Counted from the stretch's first letter, positions 30,451 through 40,221 are shown. The stretch is DNA of 64,000 nt from Candidatus Methanophagaceae archaeon (GCA_003194435.1 PQXC01000007.1:23238-87237), one strand, 5' to 3'. The notes: generated by a model from the sequence alone, not told the origin. Numbers and translations: made by a program.

Positions 30451-31818
30451 ATGTTCGATATCCTGCGTTCTGGATTGAAGAAAGCATCTGAGCTGGGTGC
30501 TCGTGCGGAGATTTATGGTGAGCGTGGCGATATTCTGAGCATCGAGCTCGAGCGAGGGAAAGTGAAGAAGGTGAAGCATGTCAAAAGCACCGGTATCGGT
30601 GTACGAGTGCTGATATCAAAGAAAATAGGATTCTCATATACCACCAGATTGGGTGATGCGGAGATAGAAGAATGTGTGGTGCATGCAGTGAAGCAGGCGC
30701 GAATATCAGAGGAGGACCCTTATTTGCGAGGGTTCCCTGGTATACAGCAGCACTACAGGAGCCCGGAGAAAACTTTCGACCCTGAAATAGTTGAGCTCCT
30801 TGCTGGCAATGTCGAAGATGCAATTGGATACAGTATGGAGATGCTGAGCGGGATGGAAGATTATAATAGGAAGGAGCGAATAACAATAACGATGCCCGAA
30901 GGCAGCTTCGCAGCCGCGCACGACGAGACATATATCGTGAATTCCGAGGGTGTGGAAATCAGCGATACAGGCACGTATGTATCGGCGGGATTAACAGTTG
31001 TGGCAGGTGATGGTGCTGGTGAGGAGTGCTCAGGTAGCGAAGGTAAGGTGAGCAGGGTACTGAAAGACATGGATTTCCGGTGGCTTGGTAGTGAAGCTGT
31101 GAGGATTGCGGTAGAGAGTCTCGGGGGTAGTCGTGTGGAGACGAAGGAGCTACCTGTTGTACTATCGCCACGGGCATTGCAGAGCCTTATGGGTTATACC
31201 CTGATTCCTGAATTGAGTGCAGAGCATGTACAGCGTAAAGAATCACCGTATTATGGTAAAAAGGGTACAGAAATAGCTTCTGAGAGCCTCTCTATTATTG
31301 ATGATGGCACAATGCCAATGGGCGTGAACAGCAGGAGGATGGATGGAGAGGGTGTGCCTTCACAGTCCACAACACTGGTAGAGAATGGGGTATTGAGGAA
31401 TTTCATGTATGATTTTTATACCGCGTGCAAGGAAGGTGAAGGGGTAGCAAGTACAGGTAATGCAATAAGGAGCTATGATAATTTACCGGTTCCCGGGGCT
31501 ACCAATTTCATTATAAATGCGAGTGACGAAGTCACAGCCTCTAAGGATGAGATACTGGCTGATATTCGTGAGGGGCTGTTTATACAGGATGTGATAGGTG
31601 CGCATACGGCATCACGTGCATCCGGCGATTTCTCGGTCGTTGCGCAAAACGCATGGGGCATCAAGAATGGTGAACTATCGCCCGTTAAGCAGGTAATGCT
31701 CGTGGGTAATATGCAGGACCTACTGCGAGGAGTGGAATTGCTGGCTACGGACACGAGACAGATTTATAACGTTGTATCGCCATCCATTAAGGTCTCTAAG
31801 TTGCAGGTGGTATCATGA
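30451..31818 (+). CDS. TldD/PmbA-family protein (PmbA/TldE-like)
   Basis: ELERGKVKKVKHVKSTGIGVRVLISKKIGFSYTT; C-terminal SGDFSVVAQNAWGIKNGELSPVKQVMLVGNM. Confidence 0.85.
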   Translation: MFDILRSGLKKASELGARAEIYGERGDILSIELERGKVKKVKHVKSTGIGVRVLISKKIGFSYTTRLGDAEIEECVVHAVKQARISEEDPYLRGFPGIQQHYRSPEKTFDPEIVELLAGNVEDAIGYSMEMLSGMEDYNRKERITITMPEGSFAAAHDETYIVNSEGVEISDTGTYVSAGLTVVAGDGAGEECSGSEGKVSRVLKDMDFRWLGSEAVRIAVESLGGSRVETKELPVVLSPRALQSLMGYTLIPELSAEHVQRKESPYYGKKGTEIASESLSIIDDGTMPMGVNSRRMDGEGVPSQSTTLVENGVLRNFMYDFYTACKEGEGVASTGNAIRSYDNLPVPGATNFIINASDEVTASKDEILADIREGLFIQDVIGAHTASRASGDFSVVAQNAWGIKNGELSPVKQVMLVGNMQDLLRGVELLATDTRQIYNVVSPSIKVSKLQVVS

Positions 31819-31874
31819 GACCCTCCTTGTGTTTTAGATGTTGTAATTTAAATACTTTTGGTTTTGTAATGGTG

Positions 31875-31952
31875 TATAACGGATGGCGGATAAAAGAAGT
31901 TGCCGAAGGCAATTTGGGCGAAGTGTAGCGAAGCCTTTTATCCGCTGTTATA
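31875..31952. repeat. Imperfect inverted-repeat element with nested hairpin
   Basis: TATAAC(ggatg)GCGGATAAAAG at 31875-31896 pairs with CTTTTATCCGC(t)GTTATA at 31935-31952; inner TTGCC-gaa-GGCAA hairpin at 31900-31912. Confidence 0.75.
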
Positions 31953-32106
31953 TGACCCAACACCAGAGGAGAAGAGGAAGATGCAGGCTCGATGCCGGGC
32001 GTACGTGAAGCAGATGACGCACTGTCGCCAGTGTCGCGCAGATGCTATCGGCAGACTGGGTAAGGATATCCAGCAGCAGTTCTTTGCACGCCATGCCCAA
32101 ACTTAA
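31951..32106 (+). pseudogene. C-terminal remnant resembling the NifB radical SAM core tail
   Basis: YDPTPEEKRKMQARCRAYVKQMTHCRQCRADAIGRLGKDIQQQFF (CRQCRADAxGxLG signature), with no upstream SAM core; begins at the edge of the inverted repeat. Confidence 0.6.
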
Positions 32107-32740
32107 TCTAAAGCCTAAATCTAAACCTAAACCTAAACTCAAACTCTTTGGCATCTCCGCAAGTCCCCGTATAGCAGCAACCGATTGGATAGTCAGGACA
32201 GGTCTGGGATATGCTATGGATAACTGGAGTGCAGAGACACGATATTTCTCGGTTCATGGCAAGAAACTCAATTTCTGTATCCATTGCGATCACTGTATAA
32301 AAGAAGGCGAGTGTATCCATAACGATGCGATGAACGAGGTGTATTCAGGATTTGAGTGGGCAGATGCAATCCTGATTGGAACACCAGTATATCAGGGTAC
32401 ACTAAGTGGACAGGCAAAAGTTATCATGGACCGCATGAGAGCGTTTGTAGCGAGGAAACCACATGCACTGCGTGGCAAGCTGGGGGCAGTAGTTGCTGAT
32501 GGCGGTGACCGTATAGGAGGACAAGAGCTCGCTATCAGGTCAATACATGATTTCTATCTGATAAATGAGATGATACCGGTAGGAGGAGGAGCTTTTGGCG
32601 CGAACCTCGGTGCAACCTTCTGGTCAAAGGATAAAGGTGCAGATGGGGTAAGAGCGGATGAAGAGGGTTTGAAAAGCCTTTACAGAACTATTGATAGACT
32701 CGTAGAGGTTTATCTTTTAATAAAGTTAAAGAGGCATTAA
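32093..32740 (+). CDS. NADPH-dependent FMN reductase/iron-sulfur flavoprotein family
   Basis: LFGISASPR; CIHCDHCIKEGECIHNDAM Cys motif; ADAILIGTPVYQGTLSGQAKVIMDRM. Confidence 0.85.
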   Translation: MPKLNLKPKSKPKPKLKLFGISASPRIAATDWIVRTGLGYAMDNWSAETRYFSVHGKKLNFCIHCDHCIKEGECIHNDAMNEVYSGFEWADAILIGTPVYQGTLSGQAKVIMDRMRAFVARKPHALRGKLGAVVADGGDRIGGQELAIRSIHDFYLINEMIPVGGGAFGANLGATFWSKDKGADGVRADEEGLKSLYRTIDRLVEVYLLIKLKRH

Positions 32741-32745
32741 TAGCG

Positions 32746-33300
32746 ATGGAGAAGGATACGAATACGAATACCATGATCGCATGGTGCATAACAGGTTCCG
32801 GTGACCGTATAGAGGAATGTGTGGATTTCATGAAGGAACTGAGGAGGAAATACAATCTCGATGTTCATGTTTATATCTCTAAGGAGGGTGCAACGGTATT
32901 GAAGTTCTACAAGCTCTTTAAAGCGGTAAAAGACGAGTTCTCACGGGTGAGCGTAGAAAAAGGACCAAATGCACCTTTCTTAGCAGGACGAATACAGCTT
33001 GGCAGGTATGATTTCGTCCTGATTGCACCCGCTACTGCGAATACCGTAGCAAAAATCGCTCATGGCATCGCAGACACGCTCGTCACCAACGCCGCGGCAC
33101 AAGCGATGAAGGTGGATGTGCCTGTTTATATCTTCCCGGTGGACCAGAAGGAGGGGGTGATAATAACAAAATTACCCGATGGACGCAGCCTCAAGTTGAG
33201 GATACGGAAGGAAGATGTGGCGAATGTGGATAAGCTACGGCGAATGCGTGGTATTACAGTTCTTAGTGAAGTGCAGGAGATAGAAGAAGTGTTGAAATAA
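32746..33300 (+). CDS. Archaeoflavoprotein AfpA-like (DmrB/flavoprotein family)
   Basis: WCITGSGDRIEECVDFM...APATANTVAKIAHGIADTLVTNAAAQAMKVDVPVYIFPVDQ. Confidence 0.8.
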   Translation: MEKDTNTNTMIAWCITGSGDRIEECVDFMKELRRKYNLDVHVYISKEGATVLKFYKLFKAVKDEFSRVSVEKGPNAPFLAGRIQLGRYDFVLIAPATANTVAKIAHGIADTLVTNAAAQAMKVDVPVYIFPVDQKEGVIITKLPDGRSLKLRIRKEDVANVDKLRRMRGITVLSEVQEIEEVLK

Positions 33301-33363
33301 GTCGTTATCCAATTTTTGCCAAACTCCCACAATTTTATATGTTCCTACATACAAACAACAATC

Positions 33364-34367
33364 ATGATAACGAAACTGAGTATAAAGAATTTCCGGGGAA
33401 TAGGAGAAGGAGAGCTGGAATTAGCTCCACTGACAATCCTCTTAGGAGGCAATAATTCCGGGAAGTCAACAATTCTTGAAGCTCTATTCTTAGCTCCTAA
33501 TCCTTTTCGTAGCGTTCCTTATGTGATTGGCGGCTATAAGTCAGCAGTAGGAGTCATCCACGCAATGCATGAAACCCTCAACAGTCAGGGCTATGCATTC
33601 TTGCTCTATAATTATACGGCAAATCAGGCTGAAATTGAATGTAAGGTAGATGGAGAGGACTATGTGCTTCTATTCGATAAAAAAGACTCGGATATCTCTG
33701 TGTACACAAAAAAGCGAGGAGAAGAGGATTATATTGGCGGGATGGATATGTTGTCTATGTCTTTTACTAGAGGGAAGAACCAAAAACGCTCATAGATAAT
33801 ACGCTCTTAATAAGCTCGAAATTGGTAAAGAGCGGTTATCAATACTTAGAGAGAAATTGGGCTTCTATTATAAATTTGGGAATCTGCAAAAAAGTTGCTG
33901 AGGACGTTTCCGGGCTTGTTTATGACAATTACAGGGATATAACAATCGAACCTTTCCTTGGTGGTAAGCTGGCAATTTATGGATTCTTAAAAGATGGGCG
34001 GAGGATACGACTTGGTGACCTTGGTGAAGGCGTCCAGAATTACATAATTGCGCGGATTCTTTACGAATTAGAGAACCCGAAGGTCTTACTCTGGGATGAC
34101 ATCGAGGCGCATCTCAATCCGAGGATGCTGCTGAATATTGCTGGATGGTTTTTTGATATAGTTGAAGATGATAATCAAGTCATAATTACGACGCATAGTT
34201 TGGAGGCTGTGAGAACAATAGCGGGTATAAACGAAGAAAAAGCGGTGATTTATCTTACCTCGCTGGAAAAGGGCGCTCTAAAAACTAAGAAGCTCACGTT
34301 AAAGGAGATAGAGGAGTTTAGCGAAGCTGGAATTGATGTAAGGGTTGCAGAGCCATTATTACTATGA
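33364..34367 (+). pseudogene. OLD/AAA_15-like ABC-type ATPase, split by a frameshift near 33780
   Basis: Walker A LGGNNSGKST in the first ORF; WDDIEAHLNP Walker B and ITTHSLE in the second ORF (33822-34367). In the second frame the sequence reads ...PKTLIDNTLLISSKLVKSGY upstream of its annotated start. Confidence 0.75.
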
Positions 34368-35047
34368 AACTCTATCCGTTAGAACCGAGCAGCAGATTAG
34401 CGACGAATATTGCCCGAATATCGAAGAAGACCAGGATGGATGTTCTTATTAAAGGCGTGAATATAGCCGATTTAGATTGTCTTGTGGTCATCGGTGATGG
34501 AACTCCAGATGATATTGCTTTCAGCATAATTGCTTTTCATTTAAATGGAAATGGCCGGGATAGTCAAACCTGAAAAGGAGAAAAGGTATGCTTGTATTGA
34601 TTTAATCCTAACATACCTGAAGGGAAACATTCGAAAAATCCTGATTTTAATGGATGAAGAAGATGCCCCATTAGATAGGATTTATGAAAAGATCCAACGG
34701 GGCGTGGAAAAGCTTGCAACTGGTGAAGTAGAGTGAGAATTTACACAGGTAAATATGGTGGCAAGGATTTTGTGTTGATACTCGTTATAAACGGTCTTGA
34801 CGATATCCGCACTGGCAAGCACAACATAGAAGACCATTTACTGAAAGCTGCCGACGAAATGCTTTCAATAGATATTGGGGATTTTGAGAATTCCAAAGCG
34901 GCTTGGAAATCCATCAACCATAATCTACAGTTAGAAATTTTTAATGCATTAAAGAATAATAGAGAAATGGTGAAGAGAGTATTTCCGCAGCAGGTTCAAG
35001 GCTGTGGGTATTTGATAGGAGCCCATCCAAAAATTGGTAATAGATGA
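34364..35047 (+). pseudogene. Putative TOPRIM/DUF3226-like effector partner, broken across three ORFs
   Basis: 34364-34573, 34545-34736 and 34733-35047 together form one plausible protein (ILILMDEEDAPLDRI; LVINGLDDIRTGKHNIEDHLLKAADEML). Confidence 0.5.
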
Positions 35048-35067
35048 GGATACGGAAGGAAGATGTG

Positions 35068-35280
35068 AATCCTCTGCTTTCAACCCTTCCCTTATCAATA
35101 TCTCCACCGGTTTCGTCCCCATGAACTCAGGGAATAGATACAGTGTGCGGTCCCCAAATCCAAGAGCATTAAGGACCATGGCAACAACTGCCTCGCCACA
35201 GGTCACTTTCTGGCGTGAATCCACACCAACGATCCCATTGATTTCGTCTGCCAAGCCGATTTCTTGCACACCATGGCTAC
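35068..35280 (-). pseudogene. IS1634-type transposase N-terminal remnant
   Basis: EIGLADEINGIVGVDSRQKVTCGEAVVAMVLNALGFGDRTLYLFPEFMGTKPVEILIREGLKAED, truncated where the AfpA-derived repeat starts. Confidence 0.75.
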
Positions 35281-35455
35281 TATGCCAAGGTGGTCAAGGC
35301 TTTTTACTGCTATAATCGAGTAGGGTGAGTAGATTCACTGGCATAGGTATCCATATGAAATAACGCTTATTTAAAATTATGTATAGAGCACTATAAAATA
35401 AAATTCTGAGGTAATTTATATCAAGATGTGCGGAATATAGTTACCGGCACTATCT

Positions 35456-36368
35456 TTATTCTAACTCCGTCTGCCTCTTTCTACTCGTACTCAAAAAGCT
35501 ACCCCTTAAATTGCTAACACGTTTTATCAGAAAAGAGAGTTCTAAATAGTTCAAAGCATTCCTTATTGTCTTCTTATGCCGTCCCAAATCGCGTGAAAGA
35601 GACTCAATATTCAAAATAATGCCTGGATTTTTGAATAAGCTGTCTGCCAAAATTTTGATGATTTCAAAATCCTCTATCCTGAAAGTCTCCGGTATATCCC
35701 GGTAAATTATTCGCTCTGCGATGAGTTCTCTTACATATTCCCGCGCTTTATTCTCTACCATATCTATGGTTTCTGGAAAGCCCTTGTACATAAACTCTCC
35801 GAGCCTTATCTCAAGCTTTCGCTTGTATATCTCGAATTCTGCCTGCTCAGGTATTTTCTTACCCCGGAATTTAAGAAATTCCTTAAAGCTTAACGGAGGG
35901 AGATAGTGAAATCTTGCCCGCCCCGCTAAGCTTTCCCTGCTCCTCCGCATTAAATTTAGCGAAGATCAGCTTTACTCTTGGATTCAAGTCGTATAGAACT
36001 TTAACCTTATTTTCCCAGTCTTCTAACTTGTGTATCTCATCGAAGAAAAGAAAAACATGCTTCTCCCTTATTTTATCGTGTAATATCTTCGCTTCATACT
36101 CGGTAATTATCCTGTTCAGGTCTTTTCTCTCGATATCAAAGGAGTAGTAAAAAATCCGCCTCGTATCTATTCCGTTATTCAGCAGATAAGCGATAAGCTG
36201 GTGCATGAGCACCGTTTTTCCTACTCTTCTCAAACCAATAATTATCTCGATAAATCGCGCTTCTAAGCTTTCCTTAAGCGTTGTAAAAAGGTCGCGCTTC
36301 TTCATTGACGCAGTATCCCTATCTATTGCTCCGGTTTCCCACCACGGGTTAAAATCAACGATTTCCAT
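35456..36368 (-). pseudogene. AAA_14/DUF4143-family ATPase, frameshifted between N- and C-terminal halves
   Basis: EARFIEIIIGLRRVGKTVLMHQLIAYLLNNGI...VFLFFDEIHKLEDWENKVKVLYD (35883-36368); RRSRESLAGRARFHYLPPLSFKEFLKFRG (35456-35950) in another frame. Confidence 0.8.
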
Positions 36369-36640
36369 AATTATATGAAATATATGAGATATGATAGTGT
36401 CCTAATATTTAACTTTTTAGGATACTACTATGCCCTTATAATTAAAATCATAATCATTATTCGCTCGTGGAGTATGAGGTTCGTGCATAACCCTTCCCTA
36501 TGATGGGAGGCTGAGAGAAGAGATTTGTAAAATATAAGGATAAATCTGTAAATCTGTACATATTCACAGAACTGTACAAAGAGAAGACCAAAGAGCAGTT
36601 TTATAAGTTGGTGTTTATCCTAAGATAGATTAGTTAAACC

Positions 36641-37642
36641 ATGCGTAGAGAGATAGCCATCACTTTGATTTTAATTGTGATTGTGGTTGCGATAGCGTGC
36701 TGTGGCTGTATAACAAACACAAACACAAACACAAACACAAACACGAACCAGGGAAGCGGAGGCGAAGGTAGCAGAATAGCGACGAAGATGAAGATAAAGA
36801 TAGGCGCGCTGCCCAACGAGGCGACATTGCCATACTACGTCGCCGCTCAGGAAGGAATCTTCACCAATCATGGACTGGATGTTGAGATAATACCCTTCCA
36901 GAGTGCCATGGAGCGTGACAGTGCACTGATAGCAGGTGAGATAGATGGAGGAGGAAACGACCCTGTGAGTGTCGCTCTGATGCGGAACGCAGGCTATGAT
37001 CTCAAAATTGTCTCGCTTGGACTACAGGCAACACCGGATAAGATGCGATTCGCTATCCTCGCCTCTCCAGCCTCTAATATAAGCTCAGTTGCAGATTTAA
37101 ACGGTAAAAAGATAGCAATCTCCAGGAATACAATCATAGACTACATAACCGATACCTTAGTGGGAGATACAGCGGTGAAGGTGAAGAAGGTGGAAGTGAA
37201 GAAGATGCCGCTACGAATGCAGATGCTGCTGAGTAATGAGATAGACGCTGCTACTCTTCCCGAGCCATTAGCGAGCTATGCGCTATATAAGGGCGCCAAA
37301 CTCGTTATCTCCGATTCCATGCTGAATCAAACTATATCTCCAGGTGTAATAATATTCAGAGCGGATTTTTTAAATAAGAATCCTGAAGCTGTACATGAGT
37401 TCTTAGCTGCATACGGTGAGGCGGTGAACCGAATAAATGCGAATCCCGATAAATATCGGGCACTGCTTGTAGAGAAGACGCACATTCCGCCAGAGATAGC
37501 CTCGAACTATACGATAGCGACCTACCTCCAGCCACAGGCATACCCAAAGACTGACTTCGATACGGTCATTCACTGGCTACGAGCTAAGAATTTACTCCAT
37601 AGAACCGTCTCGTATGAGGATACTATCTGGCGTGGCGAATGA
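36641..37642 (+). CDS. ABC transporter substrate-binding lipoprotein (NMT1/SsuA-like), paralog 1
   Basis: Lipobox AIACCGC; TLPYYVAAQEGIFTNHGLDVEIIPFQSAMERDSALIAGEIDGG. Confidence 0.9.
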   Translation: MRREIAITLILIVIVVAIACCGCITNTNTNTNTNTNQGSGGEGSRIATKMKIKIGALPNEATLPYYVAAQEGIFTNHGLDVEIIPFQSAMERDSALIAGEIDGGGNDPVSVALMRNAGYDLKIVSLGLQATPDKMRFAILASPASNISSVADLNGKKIAISRNTIIDYITDTLVGDTAVKVKKVEVKKMPLRMQMLLSNEIDAATLPEPLASYALYKGAKLVISDSMLNQTISPGVIIFRADFLNKNPEAVHEFLAAYGEAVNRINANPDKYRALLVEKTHIPPEIASNYTIATYLQPQAYPKTDFDTVIHWLRAKNLLHRTVSYEDTIWRGE

Positions 37643-37790
37643 AGCATTGAGCATTGCATGCCCTCTGTATGTATCCTCAAACACCTCCACAAATCCTCTA
37701 TATCTGTACATATTCACGAAACTATATAAAGAGAAGACTAAAGAGCAGTCTTATAAACTGGTGTTCACCCTAAGATAGATTAGTTAAACC

Positions 37791-38753
37791 ATGCGTAGAG
37801 GGATAGCCATCATTCTGATTTTAATTGCGATTGCAGTTGCGATAGCGTGCTGTGGCTGTATAAGAAAGCCTCAGGGAGGCGAAGGCGGCATAGCAGCAAC
37901 GAAGATTAAGATAGGCGTGATGCCCGACGAGGCGACATTGCCATACTACGTCGCCGCTCAGGAAGGAATCTTCACCAATCACGGGCTGAACGTTGAGATA
38001 ATACCCTTCCAGAGTGCTATGGAGCGTGACAGTGCACTGATAGCGGGTGAGATAGATGGAGCGGAGAACGACCCTGTGGGTGTCGCTCTGATGCGAAACG
38101 CGGGCTATGACCTCAAAATTGTCTCAATTGAGTTACAGGAAACACCATCTAAGATGCGGTTCGCTATCATCGCCTCCCCAGCATCTAATATAAGCTCAGT
38201 TGCAGATTTAAACGGCAAAAAGATAGCAATCTCCAGGAACACAATCATAGAATACATAACCGATACCTTAGTGGGAGATACAGCGGTGGAGTTGAAGAAG
38301 GTGGAAGTGAAGAAAGTCCCGCTGCGAATGCAGATGCTGCTGAGTAATGAGATAGACGCTGCTACTCTTCCCGAGCCATTAGCGAGCTATGCGCTATATA
38401 AGGGCGCCAGACTCGTTATCTCCGATTCCATGCTGAATCGAACGATATCCCAAACTGTGATAGTATTCAGAGCAGATTTTTTAAATAATAATTCAGAAGC
38501 TGTAAATGAGTTCTTGACAGCATATGGTGAGGCGGTGAAGCGAATAAATGCGAATCCCGAGAAATATCGGGCACTGCTCGTGGAGAAGACGCACATCCCG
38601 CCTGAGATAGCTTCGAACTATACGATAGCGACCTACCTCCAGCCGCAGGTATACCCAGAGACCGACTTCGATACAGTCATTCACTGGCTACGAGCTAAGA
38701 ATTTACTCCATAGAACCGTCTCGTATGAGGACACTATCTGGCGCGGCGAATGA
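37791..38753 (+). CDS. ABC transporter substrate-binding lipoprotein (NMT1/SsuA-like), paralog 2
   Basis: Near-collinear with 36641-37642; lacks the TN repeat after the lipobox. Confidence 0.9.
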   Translation: MRRGIAIILILIAIAVAIACCGCIRKPQGGEGGIAATKIKIGVMPDEATLPYYVAAQEGIFTNHGLNVEIIPFQSAMERDSALIAGEIDGAENDPVGVALMRNAGYDLKIVSIELQETPSKMRFAIIASPASNISSVADLNGKKIAISRNTIIEYITDTLVGDTAVELKKVEVKKVPLRMQMLLSNEIDAATLPEPLASYALYKGARLVISDSMLNRTISQTVIVFRADFLNNNSEAVNEFLTAYGEAVKRINANPEKYRALLVEKTHIPPEIASNYTIATYLQPQVYPETDFDTVIHWLRAKNLLHRTVSYEDTIWRGE

Positions 38754-38757
38754 TTCT

Positions 38758-39498
38758 ATGATTGAAGCAAGGAATCTGAGTATGGTATATCCCGATGGCA
38801 CAGAAGCACTGCGTGACCTCAATCTTGTGATACATAGAGGTGCGAGCTGCTCCATCATCGGTCCTTCTGGCTGCGGCAAGACCACGCTCCTGTTCATCCT
38901 CGCGGGGCTTCTGAAGCCGACGAAGGGGCAGGTACTGCTCGATGCACGCGAGATAGTCTCACCCACAAGAGGAGTGGCACTTATACTCCAGGATTACGGG
39001 CTATTCCCATGGAAGACGGTCTATGAGAACGTCGCTCTGGGTCTAAAGCTGCAAGGTGTGCGTAAGAGAGAGCGGAGAGCGATAGTGATGTCACTCCTAA
39101 AAGAGCTCGGTCTGAGCGAATTTGCAAATCACTATCCAAAACAGCTATCAGGCGGGATGCAACAGCGAGTGGGATTTGCAAGGGCACTGGCTTTAAAGCC
39201 CGAGATACTGCTGATGGATGAGCCTCTATCTTCGCTCGATGCCCTGACAAGGGAGACGTTACAGAATTTCCTGCTCGCGCTATGGAAGAATAACGGGATG
39301 ACCATGGTACTGGTAACACACAGCATAGAGGAGGCGGTATTCCTCGGCAGGGAGATAATCGTTCTATCGCGCAGACCGGGTCATGTGGTGAAGATAGTGG
39401 AGAACTTTAATGCGGGCGACGAGAATTATAGAAGCAAGGAGGCTTTCTTCGCTAAATGCCGCGAGGTAAGGATGAGCATAGAACATGGAGCTATATAA
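38758..39498 (+). CDS. ABC transporter ATP-binding protein (SsuB/TauB-like)
   Basis: IIGPSGCGKTTLLFILAGLLKPTKGQV; LSGGMQQRVGFARALALKPEILLMDEPLSSLD. Confidence 0.9.
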   Translation: MIEARNLSMVYPDGTEALRDLNLVIHRGASCSIIGPSGCGKTTLLFILAGLLKPTKGQVLLDAREIVSPTRGVALILQDYGLFPWKTVYENVALGLKLQGVRKRERRAIVMSLLKELGLSEFANHYPKQLSGGMQQRVGFARALALKPEILLMDEPLSSLDALTRETLQNFLLALWKNNGMTMVLVTHSIEEAVFLGREIIVLSRRPGHVVKIVENFNAGDENYRSKEAFFAKCREVRMSIEHGAI

Positions 39499-40208
39499 TC
39501 GCCGGGTTGCTATTACTCATAGTCTGGCATCTCGCATCACTTATACTGGACTCGCCCGCACTGCCAGCACCGCTAACGGTATTCTATGCGCTTATAGACC
39601 GTATGAGGACAGATTTATACCTTCATCTCCTCATCAGTGCACTCAGAGTTATCTATGGCATTGCACTTGCAGGCTCGCTCGCCGTGCCTCTCGGGCTTTC
39701 CACCTATAATAACCGCTTTGATAGAATCATTGCCCCTATTGTTTACCTCCTGTATCCGATACCGCATATCGTGTTTCTCCCCCTTATCATTCTCCTCTTT
39801 GGTATCGGTGACCTCTCCAAGATAATCCTGATAGCAATTATAGTCTTCTTTCAGATTCTCGTGACCACACGTGATGAGGCACGCAATATAAGCTCGAACT
39901 ACATATTCTCAATGCTATCCCTGGGTGCAACCCCCATGGATATATACAGGCATGTGATTCTTCCCGCATGTCTGCCCGCGATACTCACCGCAATGCGAAT
40001 AAGTGTGGGCACCGCAATTGCAGTGCTGTTCTTCGTTGAGTCTTTTGCAACCCAGCGGGGACTTGGCTATCTGATCATGTATTCATGGAGCATGATGGAT
40101 TATCCAGCTTTATACGCCTCGATAGTAGCTATGGCGCTGCTTGGATTCTCTTTATATCTAATTCTGGAGTGTGTGGAGAGGAAGCTCTGTGCATGGGTGT
40201 ATTTATAG
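39456..40208 (+). CDS. ABC transporter permease (SsuC/TauC-like)
   Basis: 6 TM; ILPACLPAILTAMRISVGTAIAVLFFVESFATQRGLGYLI. Confidence 0.9.
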   Translation: MPRGKDEHRTWSYIIAGLLLLIVWHLASLILDSPALPAPLTVFYALIDRMRTDLYLHLLISALRVIYGIALAGSLAVPLGLSTYNNRFDRIIAPIVYLLYPIPHIVFLPLIILLFGIGDLSKIILIAIIVFFQILVTTRDEARNISSNYIFSMLSLGATPMDIYRHVILPACLPAILTAMRISVGTAIAVLFFVESFATQRGLGYLIMYSWSMMDYPALYASIVAMALLGFSLYLILECVERKLCAWVYL

Positions 40209-40221
40209 TAGTTTATAGTAG

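Larger units (their letters stand above)
36551..38753 (+). repeat. Tandem duplication of an SBP gene together with its upstream region (unit about 1.15 kb)
   Basis: tctgtacatattcac...gaga(c/t)...agcagt(t/c)ttataa...cctaagatagattagttaaaccatgcgtagag precedes both genes. Confidence 0.9.

Noticed and set aside
31875-31952. Integron attC site
   Set aside because: The folded shape is suggestive, but the core boxes do not match RYYYAAC/GTTRRRY well, and no integrase or cassette array is visible in the window.
33775-33830. Programmed -1 frameshifting in the ATPase gene
   Set aside because: The site (CCAAAAACG) is not a canonical X_XXY_YYZ heptamer, and several other frame breaks nearby favour decay or sequence error.
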